Assembly: GCA_003991915.1 (NCBI GenBank)
Contig: RQTK01000995.1
Coordinates: 119,221-183,220, forward strand
DNA from: Elysia chlorotica
Taxonomy: Eukaryota > Mollusca > Gastropoda > Plakobranchidae
Direction of reading: 5' to 3'
Length of the DNA: 64,000 nucleotides
Shown: piece by piece, positions 34,520-45,419 of the stretch
Numbering within the stretch: the first letter of the stretch is position 1
How the letters are laid out: the number at the start of each line of letters is the position of its first letter
The notes under the pieces: generated by a model
Databases searched by the model: none
What the model was told of the DNA's origin: nothing
The model's input: the letters and a program-made list of their open reading frames with translations, nothing else
Made by a program: the position numbers and the translations under genes

Positions 34520-35790
34520 AAACGCGCATATTGGTTTTTCACAAGTGTCAAATATTTTTGAAACAACCAGGTTGAATCAGGCATAATTCTGATTATGTAT
34601 TTTGGAGTTATTGATAGTGTTATAAAAAGCATCAAATTTACTTTGAGAAGTTGGAAGAATTATACCTTTATCATTTCTAGAACCGGAGATATTCAATTTA
34701 ATCTGAAACTAGATAGGTCGAAATATAGTAGTTTAAATGTTTAGAAGGCTCTAGATTAAAACGTATAGTAGCGACGTGTGCCTGATTTACCCTGGCTGCT
34801 TGCAAGCAGTTAACACAACTAGATCTCTCGAAACGATAATTAGTGGAGATCAAGCCTTGTTTTAGATATCTTATAACAAGGTAAAGTGACAACTACAATG
34901 AGAGAAGCGAAATGCAGACAAAAAAGAATAGAAATGTAAGGCTTAACATAAGGAATATGAGGGAGTCTTTGAAAGCTTCGAAGACTCGGGAAACGTGTAT
35001 GAAACGCCAAAGCATAGTCATGATCAATGAAAATATTATACGTTATGGTTTAGAGTAACAGATGCAATGCATATGACACTCCCGTCAGCACTCCCGTCAG
35101 TTCATAAAGGTTAACCATATATATATAACAAAAGCCACCTCTAGCAAAATAAACATCTCTCAAGGTAAGTTTACTATTGTAGAAAAACGCAACCTGTCAC
35201 ATTTGGTGGTTTATATTTCCCAGCATAAAAAATCGCACTCAATGTTCGTTTGCTTATTTCTTAGTTGGCGGATGGATACATTGTTTACAGTTTACATAGT
35301 GAATCAACCACCACTACCGGCGACCTTAGGATTTCGAGTTTACTGCTCCCCTCCCCAATTCATTCTTATAGACACTAAGATTGGTAGCACACTAACAATG
35401 TAAAGAGAACTTAAACAGCAGAACGTTATTTCCTACCAAATTAACTTTTAAGTGAGATTGGTAACCAGTTAAGTAACGGGATTCCTTTTTAACGGTTTTT
35501 CTATTACGCAGCACAGGAAATGATCCTTCAAAAATACAATTCGCCCATCTTTCTTTGACCTCGCTAATGAGAAAATCTATCATTCAAACAGTTGCCATTA
35601 TTTACTTTTCTAGTCTTTACCCCTACACATTAGCCACATTCCTCACCTACCTATTCTGGTTCTATGTTGTGCTCCATGACATCTTACACTAATTAGACTT
35701 AAGGTTAAAATAATATTGCTTTTGAGCTTAAATAATTTTCAGTTTGATTTTAAAACTGTCCTAGTTCCCATAACAAGGTTTGGGTTTTGC
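34520..35790. other. AT-rich DNA, nothing recognised
   Basis: A 13-bp direct repeat (AGCACTCCCGTC) is doubled at 35087-35112. No other structure was found. Confidence 0.45.
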
Positions 35791-35799
35791 TGTATGTAA

Positions 35800-35928
35800 G
35801 ATTCTCTCTCTGTCTCTCTCTCTCTTTCTCTCTCTCTCTGTCTCTCTCTCTGCCTCTCTCTCTCTCTCTCTCTCTCTCTCTATTTCTCTCTCTATTTCCC
35901 CCCCCCCCTCTCTCTCTCTCTCTCGTTA
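35800..35928. repeat. (TC)n microsatellite with a C9-10 run
   Basis: Imperfect TC tract interrupted by a C run near 35900. Confidence 0.93.
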
Positions 35929-36257
35929 TCTATCAGTCTGTATATGCTTATGTACTTAAAGTACACCGACATCTCTCTTTAACGTGTATGTGTTCCGGCT
36001 TAAGATAGTGTTGCTGGTACCAACTTTGCCAAGTCATATGCACCTGGATTCCTGTGATAGTGTAAGGTCACACACCACATCTAGTTGTTTGCCAATCACT
36101 ACATTCCTATAACCTTACTATTTTTATTACCAAGTCATATACCTAGCTTCGCCTGGCGTTATGAAGGAAGAATCTGTTCCGAAACCTTGACATCAGCATA
36201 GATATGCACAATAAAATACAATATTAAATACTTCATTACACACTAAACTTAACTTGG

Positions 36258-36337
36258 GTGAGGGAGTGAGTGAGTTAGTTTTACGGCACGTCAGCACGGT
36301 AACGGCTATGTTGTGCCCATGATGGACGGCGAAGGAT
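36258..36337 (-). mobile_element. Tail fragment of SINE-like family B
   Basis: GAGTGAGTGAGTTAGTTTTA, CGGCACGTCAGCACGGTAAC and GGCTATGTTGTGCCCATGAT make this the best preserved copy of tail B in the window. Confidence 0.7.
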
Positions 36338-36387
36338 GGGCAATCTTTTCTAAGTTATAATATGATATTAGAGATTGCAATGCCAGG

Positions 36388-36531
36388 AGGGGTGGCTGAG
36401 ACAGGAGTCATGGTATTGCCGCCCTGTATCGTGTGTGGCAGCACATACATTTCTCAGACGTCAGTCTTGGAGCTCGTCATATAATTTACACAGGCTGATG
36501 TTGGACAGGCCAACTCAACTCAACGTAACAC
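36388..36531 (+). mobile_element. 5'-truncated SINE with 11-bp TSD
   Basis: It starts inside the core (GGTGGCTGAGACAGGAGTC) and runs to GCTGATGTTGGACAGGCC and an ACTCAACTCAACG end. The flanks GCAATGCCAGG (36377-36387) and GCAATGACAGG (36532-36542) form a TSD with one mismatch. Confidence 0.82.
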
Positions 36532-36572
36532 GCAATGACAGGCCAAATAAGGAAACACAGACAATAGGTAAG

Positions 36573-36786
36573 CGAGTTGAGTTAGTTTTCAACATCAGCA
36601 CTATATAGGCTATATTGTGAATGGGCCCCAAGACAGACGAGACAGGGCGGGGATACCATGAGTCCTGTCTCAGCCGGTCAAATTATACTGACACCGATCC
36701 TACCAGTAGGGAACGCAACCGCCAAGATTCGCACTCGGGAACTTTTGCGTCGGAAGCCGATGTTCTACCCCTGGACCACCGCGCCC
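36573..36786 (-). mobile_element. SINE, head type I, internally deleted
   Basis: Head, B box, core and tail are in normal order on the minus strand, but about 30 bp between the 3' block and the CGAGACAGGG motif are missing. TAGGTAAG flanks both ends (36565-36572 and 36787-36794). Together with 36787-36990 it forms the first unit of a tandem duplication. Confidence 0.85.
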
Positions 36787-37450
36787 TAGGTAAGGGAATC
36801 TGCACAGGAATCAAACCGTTAGTATCCTTTACTCAAGGGTCCAATAAATTAATCATATAAAGAACCGATACCTGTAGGGCCTGAGTATGTCACCTGTTAA
36901 CATTGATTGGGTCGCAAAGACTGTAATACTACTCTGGTGGACTGTGGATAATATAATAATAGTAAATACACATACGTTACCAGCTTACAATTGGGGTTGG
37001 TTTACCGTCCAACAGCAGCACTATATAGGCTATATTGTGGACGGGCCCCAAGACGGATGTCTGACAATTGTATGTGCTGCCACACACGAGACAGGGCGGG
37101 GATACCATGACTCATGTCTCAGCCGGTCACATTATACTGACACCGACCTAACCAGTAGGGAACGCAACAGCCAGGATTCGAACTAGGGACCTTTTGCGTA
37201 GGAAGCCGATGTTCTTCCCCAGGACCACCGCGCCTTTGGTCAGGGAATCTGCACAGGAATCAAACCGTGACTCTTACGTTAGTATCCTATACTCACTACT
37301 TGAATATATCATAAAAAGAACCGATATCTGTAGGGCCTGAGTATGTCACCTGTTAACATCGCGTGAGTCGCAAAGACTGTGTTACTATTCTGGTGGACTG
37401 TGGATAATAATAATTATAACAAGAGTAAATACACATGCGTTACCAGCTCA
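36787..37450. repeat. SINE-bearing tandem duplication (period ~449 bp)
   Basis: The flank after the first SINE (GGGAATCTGCACAGGAATCA, CCTGTAGGGCCTGAGTATGT, TCTGGTGGACTGTGGATAAT) recurs after the second SINE at 37243-37450. Each copy of the flank therefore follows a SINE in the same orientation, which means the SINE and its flank were duplicated together. The copies have since diverged. Confidence 0.85.
36994..37234 (-). mobile_element. Near full-length SINE, head type I
   Basis: On the minus strand: GGCGCGGTGGTCCTGGGGAA, CATCGGCTTCCTACGCAAAA, CTAGTTCGAATCCTGG, core ATGTGACCGGCTGAGACATG, CGTGTGTGGCAGCACATACA, and a tail ending GGACGGTAAACCAACCCC. It lacks the internal deletion of the 36573 copy. 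Confidence 0.92.
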
Positions 37451-37690
37451 CATTTTACCAGTCCAGGACGCACGGATCCCGAAAGTAATTTATTATTTTT
37501 TTATTTTTTTATTTTAGCATACACCAGACTTTGATTTGGTGAAGGAAGTATGCAATCTGTAATTTTTACTGTGAGATTGTATTTTCATGGTAGGGGTAGG
37601 AGGTTGAGTTGGGGGCTTAATAGAAATATGACATATGAGCATAACTCACTATCTAACCTTGTATCATTTAGGGAAGCCCAGCCGTAGTAC

Positions 37691-37810
37691 TCAATAATAC
37701 CTCGTCGACACTGCGCAGAGTGCATTTGCCAGCTCTTGCAACACGCCAGGCCTGTTCATATTGCAGTGCACCTGTACAAGCGTTTCGCATTTCAACCTTG
37801 CTTTCTTAAC
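37691..37810 (-). CDS. Candidate terminal exon, unknown protein
   Basis: On the minus strand, CGACTCTCTCCAG is a good acceptor. The exon then reads in phase 0 for 39 codons to a TGA at 37691-37693. The product includes KARLKCETLVQVHCNMNRPG and VLQELANALCAVSTRYY. The residue mix and G/C-biased third positions look coding. The region is GC-rich overall and other frames, including the plus strand, are also open, so chance is possible. No family is recognised. Confidence 0.25.
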   Translation of the reverse strand, partial: VKKARLKCETLVQVHCNMNRPGVLQELANALCAVSTRYY

Positions 37811-37975
37811 CTGGAGAGAGTCGCCTAATTAGTTGTACCTACCATAGGTAACCCGAGGCCTCTTTTATGGGTTGCACTAGAAGGTTTCACATCCGAGACA
37901 ATAGAAGGTTTGCGATACACACGGTGAGATCTGGTGGGGTAATGACATCACTTATCACTGAACGACCCGGTATGC

Positions 37976-37978
<3 letters not shown>

Positions 37979-38041
<63 letters not shown>

Positions 38042-38050
38042 GAGAGTAAG

Positions 38051-38126
<76 letters not shown>

Positions 38127-38220
38127 CAGAGAGGATGGGAGACAGCTAGAGAGAGAGTGAAAATACATAGTTAGAGAGTGAGTGAGAGATAGAGAGAGAG
38201 AGAGTGAGACATACATACAG
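37979..38220. repeat. (GA)n microsatellite cluster
   Basis: Runs at 37980-38045 and 38050-38125, then GA/GTGA-rich and ACATACAGAC-rich sequence to 38238. Confidence 0.95.
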
Positions 38221-38561
38221 ACAGACATACATACAGATACGGAGAGGGTGAGTAAGTTAAGGATGCTTATGGCTAGTAATACTTTCATGACAATGTTAAG
38301 ATTCCTATTGTTGCTGGTACATATAAATACACACGCAAAATTGACTTGTACATGAATAAAAGTACATGCATTATCCGTCCTTATCCTGTCTTATCTTAAA
38401 ACTATGAGCAAACACCGGTGCGGATTTCCTAACGTATCGTCTTTGTTGTCAGTATAGACCCCATGTTCGCAAAGTTTCTAATTGCGAGCAGTCAACAGTT
38501 CGTTAATTACTAGCCTCAGTATGTGTTACGGTCGTAAAGTTAAGAGCTTTCACGCGCCACA

Positions 38562-38700
38562 CGGGTTGAGTAGAGTTGAGTTGGTTTTAACGTCCACCAT
38601 CAGCACTATATAGACTATATATTGCCCCACACGGGTTGAGTAGAGTTGAGTTGGTTTTAACGTCCACCATCAGCACTATATAGACTATATATTGCCCCAC
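38562..38700 (-). mobile_element. 5'-truncated SINE tail in exact 70-bp tandem duplicate
   Basis: Two units that look identical by eye contain TTGAGTAGAGTTGAGTTGGT, TTTAACGTCCACCATCAGCA and CTATATAGACTATATATTGC. A third start (CCCCACACGGG) follows. Each unit is the 3' end of the SINE on the minus strand. Lack of differences points to a recent duplication. Confidence 0.92.
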
Positions 38701-38719
38701 ACGGGTAAACCCAATAATG

Positions 38720-39610
38720 TCATTCAGATTGTCCAAACAGCCGGATAGATCTAAGCGCTTTTAGTGCAGTGGTGACACCTCTGTAGGTTTATGGTGTGCG
38801 AGAATGTGAACTTTAGTACGATTTGGAGTTTTATAGCTATGCATTCTTTGGTAATTCTCAACACATCTTGAAATGTACTTCACAGAGTTGATATGGTGTT
38901 ATGTCTCTAGCAATTCTATTTTAGGTCATTTATTTTATGTTAGTGCAACTGAAGGCTTATTTTAGAGCAAAAATACCGGATGTTTATAAACACCTTTTAT
39001 TTTCTTTTAATATCCAACCAACTTGTTATCAAATGGAGGATGATTATTCAATACAATTATTACACATAATACGAGTCATCTTAGCTTTCTTTTAAAAACT
39101 ATAAATTCTTTAAAAAAATTCGTTTAATTGGATACTTTTCTTAACTAGAGCACAACGAATTGCAAGCTTAGTTACGTCTAACATAACAAATTACTGCAGA
39201 CTAATGGGAAAGTACAGGTATCGCAAACCCAGCTGTTAAAGGTTAGGGTGAACTTCTCAAATTGAACCCTTTCCAAGTGCTTAGCTTTAAACTGTATACT
39301 TTGCGAGCATAATTTGGCAGGTACTTGGGCTGGGATAAAACTAAAAGGTACACATTGACCGCTGTTGGCACCATGTAAACAAATGAGCGCCCTGCTATCT
39401 GGTAACGATAGGGATGGCGATGTACAACCCTGTGAGATGGTTATTGGCACCGAGGCAAAATTACAGGATAGTGTTATCTGTCGAGCGATATGCTAAATTT
39501 TTAATTTTTGCTTTTCTGAAGAATATTGTCAAAAACTAGGCTAATACGCCTGAACAATAAAATTAAGACGTTTTTGTTGTTTTCTTTTGTATACAATGTT
39601 CTATACAACA
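38720..39610. other. AT-rich DNA with a GC-richer segment at 39190-39460
   Basis: The minus strand of the GC-richer segment is open for 90 codons with no recognisable domain. I do not call it a gene. Confidence 0.4.
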
Positions 39611-39621
39611 TCAGAAAATGG

Positions 39622-39755
39622 ATGCCAGGACTCCTGTCTCAGCCGGTCCTATTATACTGAAACAGTAAAAAATGAGACTGTTTTAATGAGGATGAAACCA
39701 GCAACCTTCTGGTTATAAACTGCTCGGGTATTATTGGCACACTCTTACAGCATTT
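39622..39755 (-). mobile_element. SINE core fragment with a third type of tRNA-like head
   Basis: CAGGACTCCTGTCTCAGCCG and GTCCTATTATACTGA are reverse core. The part beyond, read on the minus strand, gives GAGCAGTTTATAACCAGAAG and GTTGCTGGTTTCATCC. This resembles an anticodon arm and B box but differs from head types I and II. The fit is partial. Confidence 0.5.
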
Positions 39756-40142
39756 TTGAAGATTAGCCAATGGAAATGTATTGAGCATGTATTATCTCTT
39801 AAAAAAATGTCATGGTCTCTTTAATTGTGTATAGGAAAAATAATAGCAGGCTAAATTCTATCAGGTGCCTACCACCAGTGAGTATGATGGCAACAAAAAT
39901 AATGATCATACGAAACTGCGCATTTGCTTTCCCGGTTCCCTGCATATAAAATGCACGTCGCTCATCCACATGTGTCAATAATTTAAACAGAACCCTAAGA
40001 GTGGCTGGGGGCGTTTGGCTGACATGCATATATATAATGAGTGCAAGCAACTTGTATCAAACATTGACAGTTGGCTTTTACCTCGTATTGATCGTCGTCT
40101 CTCGTCTGTGAAGCAATCTTTATATTTTATCCTAAATGGATA

Positions 40143-40362
40143 TGTTGATCTGCGGTTCGATTTCCACGATCGGTAAAAAATTATCTTTCAGGTCAAGTCC
40201 ACTGTAAATGTTTAGGTCGGTCTCAGTTCATTGTGACCGGTTGACACATGAGTCCAGATCTTCCCGCCCTGTCTCGTTGGTTGCAGCACATAGAATTTTC
40301 AGAAGTCAGTTTTGGGCCCATCCACAATATAGTTTATATAGTGCTGACGTTTGACTTAAAAC
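40143..40362 (+). mobile_element. SINE, probable head type II, 5' incomplete
   Basis: A B-box-like GCGGTTCGATTTCC and the linker GATCGGTAAAAAATTATC lead to TGTTTAGGTCGGTCTCAGTT, the core TTGTGACCGGTTGACACATG and the tail (GCCCATCCACAATATAG, GTGCTGACGTTTGACTTAAA). Confidence 0.72.
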
Positions 40363-40614
40363 CTTTTCTAATCAGGATGTCTCTAATTGACCAAAAAAGA
40401 TAAAAGTGAAATATTTGTTTTGACCCTGAGCCAGATCTAACAAGATTGCACTGATAAAAACATGTTACCGTTCGAGGCTTCTAATAATGAGGCAGAAATA
40501 AACAGACATTTGCATTTAGAACCAAACTGAGCAATATTTAGATAATATTAATAACTACAGTTAGGACAGTCTATAATTATTTTACGTCTAGTAGGATCGT
40601 ATATCTCACAAAAA

Positions 40615-41065
40615 ATACTCACTAAGTCTCCTTCTGTCTTAACTATATTTATAATCTAAAATAAGAAGATGATTCTTCCGCCTGTTATTCATAAAGATTA
40701 AGATGTGTTATGTTCAGTCTATTTGGTGACTATGTCTGTTATCTCGTATACAACAAACCACCGAAAAGAAAATACTTGTTGATCTGTTTTAACGATGGAA
40801 TGCAATAGGTTACCGACCCAATAGATCTTTGAAGTTTCGCATAAGCACAGAAATCCCTTCTAAAGTGTAGAAAAGGCATAGTCCCCTTCTGTCTGAGCTA
40901 TATTTATAATCTAAAATATGAAGATAACTCTTTCATCTGTTATACAAAAAGTCTTATTTGTGACTGTAGAAGATGGAATGCGATAGGTTACCGACCCAAT
41001 AGATGTTTGAAGTTTCGTAGAAGCACAAAAAACCCTTATATTACGTGTAGAAAAGGCATCCATTT
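40615..41065. repeat. Diverged tandem duplication, two copies
   Basis: TCCTTCTGTCTTAACTATAT, AATGCAATAGGTTACCGACC, CAATAGATCTTTGAAGTTTC and GTGTAGAAAAGGCAT recur in the same order from 40884. The first copy has an extra ~75 bp inside. Confidence 0.8.
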
Positions 41066-41097
41066 TATGTTCGAAAAAATTAATATGCTTTTCTAGT

Positions 41098-41110
41098 ACA
41101 ATATGGCGGC
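41098..41110 (+). promoter_or_regulatory. YY1-like ATGGCGGC motif
   Basis: ACAATATGGCGGC is close to the YY1 site (core ATGG within AANATGGCGGC), often found at the 5' ends of animal genes. A 13-codon frame follows and then stops. Without transcript data it may be chance. Confidence 0.15.
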
Positions 41111-41508
41111 GGGTTTGAGGAAACTTAAGTATTGTAATTTGATGTAACAAGAAAAGCGTAGATATTTTTCTCACGCGCGTCGAACTTGTTAGTAAAAATT
41201 AGAGAAAATATCAATCGTGAACGCGTATTAAGCTTGTTGTCATGGAAAGAGAAAGATTGTTTTCTCTTGAACGTGTTCATTGCTTTATTCCTTTTGTATC
41301 GTGTTTGTGCTTCTGTGAAACTTCATATCCTGTGGAACTCGCAGCCTTACGGTTATTATTGATCTTGGGCGAGAAAAACCTTGCCAGAGTGAGAAGAGAA
41401 TTGTTCAGAGTAAATGAGTTACATGGAGTTCGATGTTAGGAGATGCATCGGGTCATAACAAGGTTAATTTTAACAATTAATAATTAGTTGAGAATCTCCT
41501 CTCTGTTT

Positions 41509-41561
41509 CTCTGTCTCTCTTTCTCTTTACATGTCTGGTTCTCTCTATCTATCTCTATCTC

Positions 41562-41608
<47 letters not shown>

Positions 41609-41704
41609 TTTCTCTGTCTCTGTCTCTTTCTCTGTGTCTTTATCTATCTATCCATCTATCTATCTATGTACCTATTTATATATCTATCTAACGGTCTATC
41701 TATG

Positions 41705-41760
<56 letters not shown>

Positions 41761-41771
41761 AATCTATCTAT

Positions 41772-41803
<32 letters not shown>

Positions 41804-41825
41804 CTACCTATCGATCTACCCAGTT
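41509..41825. repeat. (TC)n followed by (TATC)n microsatellite
   Basis: TC-rich to about 41640, then roughly 170 bp of ATCT tetranucleotide with a few substitutions. Confidence 0.95.
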
Positions 41826-41924
41826 ATCTGTAATTTTGTATTACTTTATTTCGCTTTCTACTTATTTCTTCCAACCCACCTTTTTTTCTTTTTTTTTCAC
41901 CCAAAATCTTTCACTCCTTCACTC

Positions 41925-41928
41925 TCTT

Positions 41929-41978
<50 letters not shown>

Positions 41979-41990
41979 TCTCTATTTTTC
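41925..41990. repeat. (TC)n microsatellite
   Basis: TC dinucleotide run with TTTC interruptions. Confidence 0.93.
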
Positions 41991-42327
41991 TTCTCCTTAG
42001 AATGAAATGTTAAATCAAGCACAAGGGGGCGGTTTTCTTTCAGTGCACCTAATCGCTCGTCTCTCCTTTCAAGATGTAAGAGCAATTATTGGAAGCCATC
42101 AGTTCACAGGTAACACAGTGCAGTGATGACAGGTGTACCCACAATTATGTAGAACTCCACGTATCTACCACCAACGATTTGGAAGTGCTATATTATATTT
42201 TAGGCCTGCCTTTTATGTCAATGTTGGCATATAAGTCGAGTAGATTCCATGCCCATCTGCAAACGCTGACATAATTAGGCGAGTCGGCAATACGAGGCGC
42301 TTAGTTGATGTAATGTGAATTTTGCAT

Positions 42328-42328
<1 letters not shown>

Positions 42329-42417
<89 letters not shown>

Positions 42418-42418
42418 T

Positions 42419-42476
<58 letters not shown>

Positions 42477-42490
42477 TAGAGAGACATAGA
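42329..42490. repeat. (GA)n microsatellite
   Basis: GA run with occasional GACAGA and GATGA units. Confidence 0.96.
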
Positions 42491-42964
42491 TTTAAAGTTA
42501 TTGAATGCGCTCCTTTCTAAATCCGATCTCGGATTACTGTCAGCAGACTGAATACGACCATGCTCATGAAACATACTCACTAAATGTTTTCATTCAAGCA
42601 ACCGGATCTAAACATAATTTTTTTACATAGTATGAGAAGGTGGAACATACGAAACTGAAAAGCCTGACAACTTGAGAGATCATATAGTACGTTTAGCTGA
42701 CAACACATTATTTTACTACTGCCAACTTAAGTAAAACCTTGCAGTATATTTCAGTGCCATTTAACATGGTAGCATATGAGGCACATCGATGTTAAAAGTT
42801 CCGAGTTAGGTGTCATCAGACTTGTTCTCAAACCTTGTATTATTTTAGAACATCAATTACATATCTAAAAAAAATTCAATCCTGAAAGTTTAAGAAACTT
42901 CTGAATTGTTTAAGTTTTCTCAAACTCGTAAAACTGACTGCACATTTCCACATTATTTAGCACT

Positions 42965-43455
42965 CTGAAAGTTCAGTCTCACTAGAGAGTGTGAAATAGT
43001 GAGAGATATTAAAAGGGCGATGTTGCGTATATGGAAATATATATTTATGACTTCGTACGTCGTTTGCTTCCTTCCTTAAATGGGGGGTGCGGTGGTCCAG
43101 GGGTAGAACATCGGCTACCGACGCAAAAGGTCCCGAGTTCGAATCCTGGCTGTTGCGTTCCCTACTGGTTGGGTCGGTGTCAGTATAATGTGACCGGCTG
43201 AGACATGAGTCATGGTATACCCACCCTGTCTCGTGTGTGGCAGCACATAAAATTGCCAGACGTCCGTCTTGGGGCCCGACCACAATATAGCCTATATAGT
43301 GCTGCTGTTGGACGTTAAACCAACCCAACCAACAAACAACCAACCAACCATCCTTCCTTAAATCTTAGCAAAAACCGAGTCCGAACTTTGCTCAACCATC
43401 TTGATTTTTAAATAAAGAGTATGGATGCCTCACGTGAGCTCCTCGTGTCGAAAGC
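42965..43455 (+). repeat. Dispersed repeat Rep-A, split by a SINE
   Basis: The left part (AGAGTGTGAAATAGTGAGAG, TTCCTTCCTTAAAT) and right part (TCTTAGCAAAAACCGAGTCC, GAACTTTGCTCAACCATCTT, TAAATAAAGAG) match 1085-1215 and the reverse of 5905-6415. The SINE at 43082 sits between them, so Rep-A was present first. Confidence 0.7.
43082..43350 (+). mobile_element. Full-length reference SINE, head type I, perfect 13-bp TSD
   Basis: TCCTTCCTTAAAT flanks both ends (43069-43081 and 43351-43363). The A box is TGGTCCAGGGG at 43093-43103 and the B-box region GAGTTCGAATCC at 43135-43146. Next come CCTACTGGTTGGGTCGGTGT, the core ATGTGACCGGCTGAGACATG, GTGTGTGGCAGCACATAAAA, CAGACGTCCGTCTTGGGGCC and the tail GTTGGACGTTAAACCAACCC. 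The (CCAA)n end replaces a poly(A) tail. Such elements are transcribed by RNA polymerase III and moved by a partner LINE, which is not in this window. Confidence 0.95.
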
Positions 43456-43792
43456 ACTGTGTCCTCTTTTTGTGACACCTCTCACTTAGTCTATTGTCGC
43501 TGGTCTTACCATACTTTGTGCACTAAAAGATTTCGATTTCCTCCGTTGTTCTTGAGGGGGAAATGAATTGGAAGCAACGAATTAAAACCTGTTTCCTTTT
43601 TTTTGTCGGTTGCATTCACTTCATTGACAATATATTTTGAGTTAGGATACGTTAAAGATCTGGTTCCTTATTAGCAGCGCATACGTTCTGTGTTATTATA
43701 TTTTTGTTTAGTGAAGCAGTTTCTATTTTCTGTGTTAATCTGTAACTACCACTTTGTTTGTTTACGGGTTTGTTAACTTCAACATGTCATTG

Positions 43793-43802
43793 TCTTTCTC
43801 TC

Positions 43803-43869
<67 letters not shown>

Positions 43870-43875
43870 CCCTCT
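43793..43875. repeat. (TC)n microsatellite
   Basis: TC run followed by TTTC units. Confidence 0.95.
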
Positions 43876-43889
43876 CCCTCTATCTTTTT

Positions 43890-44550
43890 TTTCCTATTTC
43901 CTTACCGTTTTCCATTCCTTTTTATCTCTCTATTGCAAGTATGCTCTGTTGTATATACTTGCTATATTGCCAATTCACCTGAACATACTTTTTTATGTTT
44001 CTCCGGCTGCTCAATTTCTTTACCGTTTACCAGCTTGTCCCATCTCTAACAACAGCTTTTCGCTTGTAATTATATCGCTTTTTCGTGTGATATAATTATA
44101 CTTACATGAATATGCACAAATAAACAAGCAAATTAAAAATACATAACGGGATATGCAAAATATATTTGTGTCGATGAAGTTTTTTTTTCTTAAAATGCAT
44201 TTATTTCATGATACTAATGCAATAATTCTCTCATTTTAACATTAGATATTTTTTACTCTTTTGGCGGTTCAAAAACACGACAATACAACCATACTTATTT
44301 AAGTGTCTAGTATCTTTAAATTATTATAGTAAAACTTAGCTACAGAACCACACCGCCATTTACTTTTAACACAAATCACTTTGGTTTCGTTTAACATTCC
44401 ATTCTAACGCAAAACAGTAACTGGTCTAAAGGAAACGAATAAAAAACGCAGAGGGAGAAAAGAAAAACAATATTTTTACAGCTTAGAGAAGTCTTCTGAG
44501 TCATTCGAGGTAGTGGCTTTTCCACAGCGACCACTGGTCAGACGGTTATA
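43890..44550. other. AT-rich DNA, nothing recognised
   Basis: No repeat or exon was identified. Confidence 0.45.
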
Positions 44551-44553
44551 ACG

Positions 44554-44558
<5 letters not shown>

Positions 44559-44596
<38 letters not shown>

Positions 44597-44663
44597 TGGA
44601 GGGAAAGGAGGAGAGAGAAAGAGAGAGATGGAGGGAGAAGGAGAGAGAGAGAGATCGAGGGAA

Positions 44664-44701
<38 letters not shown>

Positions 44702-44730
44702 GGAAAGGGAGAGAGAGATGGAGGGAAAGG

Positions 44731-44788
<58 letters not shown>

Positions 44789-44930
44789 GGAGAGGAGAGA
44801 GAGAGCAGTGGACGCAAAAATATTGGAACAGTGATAAAGAAACACTGAGACAGTGAGAGAGAGAAAGACAGATAGCGAGACAGAGAAGAAGTAGGAGAGA
44901 GAGAGAGAGTGAGAGCGAAGGAGAAAAGCT
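44559..44930. repeat. Long (GA)n / GGGAAAG-rich tract
   Basis: Over 350 bp of purines on the plus strand, with periodic GATGGAGGGAAAGG insertions. Such tracts give Arg-Glu and Leu-Ser frames without coding meaning. Confidence 0.95.
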
Positions 44931-45139
44931 ACTATGAGTCTATTATGTTGGTGCCCTAGTCTGGCAGTTTGAAAAAGTGTGAGTTTGTGGTTCAAAAAAT
45001 AACTGAGGTCATCCTTGCCCAGTATTATCAGGATTAGTGGTCACCTGGTAGTGACCATCGGTCAGACAGTTCGATCCTCTACAGACCTCTTGACCTGTCT
45101 GGTTAAGCTCCGGACCTCCTTAGATCTGGGGGCGGGGGG

Positions 45140-45215
45140 ATAGGGAGGGAGAGAGAGCGACAGAGAAAGAGAGAGAGAGAAAGAGAGAGAGAGGGAGAGA
45201 AGGGAAAAGGAAGAA
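45140..45215. repeat. GA-rich tract
   Basis: Imperfect purine repeat. Confidence 0.85.
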
Positions 45216-45419
45216 ATAGAAAGGAATAACAAAAACGAAAACCACAAAAATACAAAATAAAAGACCTTAGCTTTAAACTACAAGATGCAAAGAGCATCTG
45301 ATGAATTTAAAAAAACAAGTGTAATCTTAATACATAATATTTTTAGATAATAAATCCGTTTTCTGTATAATCACTAGTTGAAAGTCCGCGATTTCGTGGG
45401 ATTAAAATTGTATATCAGT

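Noticed and set aside
39178-39450. 90-codon minus-strand frame
   Set aside because: No domain, no codon bias and no splice signal of note. Probably repeat-derived.
39799-40050. Minus-strand frame with a short hydrophobic segment (RMIIIFVAIIL)
   Set aside because: Acceptor-like TATATGCAG and donor-like GTGGTA are weak, and the flanking codons look random. A transmembrane exon is possible but not supported enough to list.
41242-41439. 65-codon frame after a YY1-like motif
   Set aside because: Single ATG-started frame without splice sites, domain or bias; expected by chance.
43082-43160. Possible functional tRNA gene (A and B boxes present)
   Set aside because: The same head is repeated many times, attached to a SINE core, lacks a matching acceptor stem and has a poorly paired anticodon arm. 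These are SINE heads.
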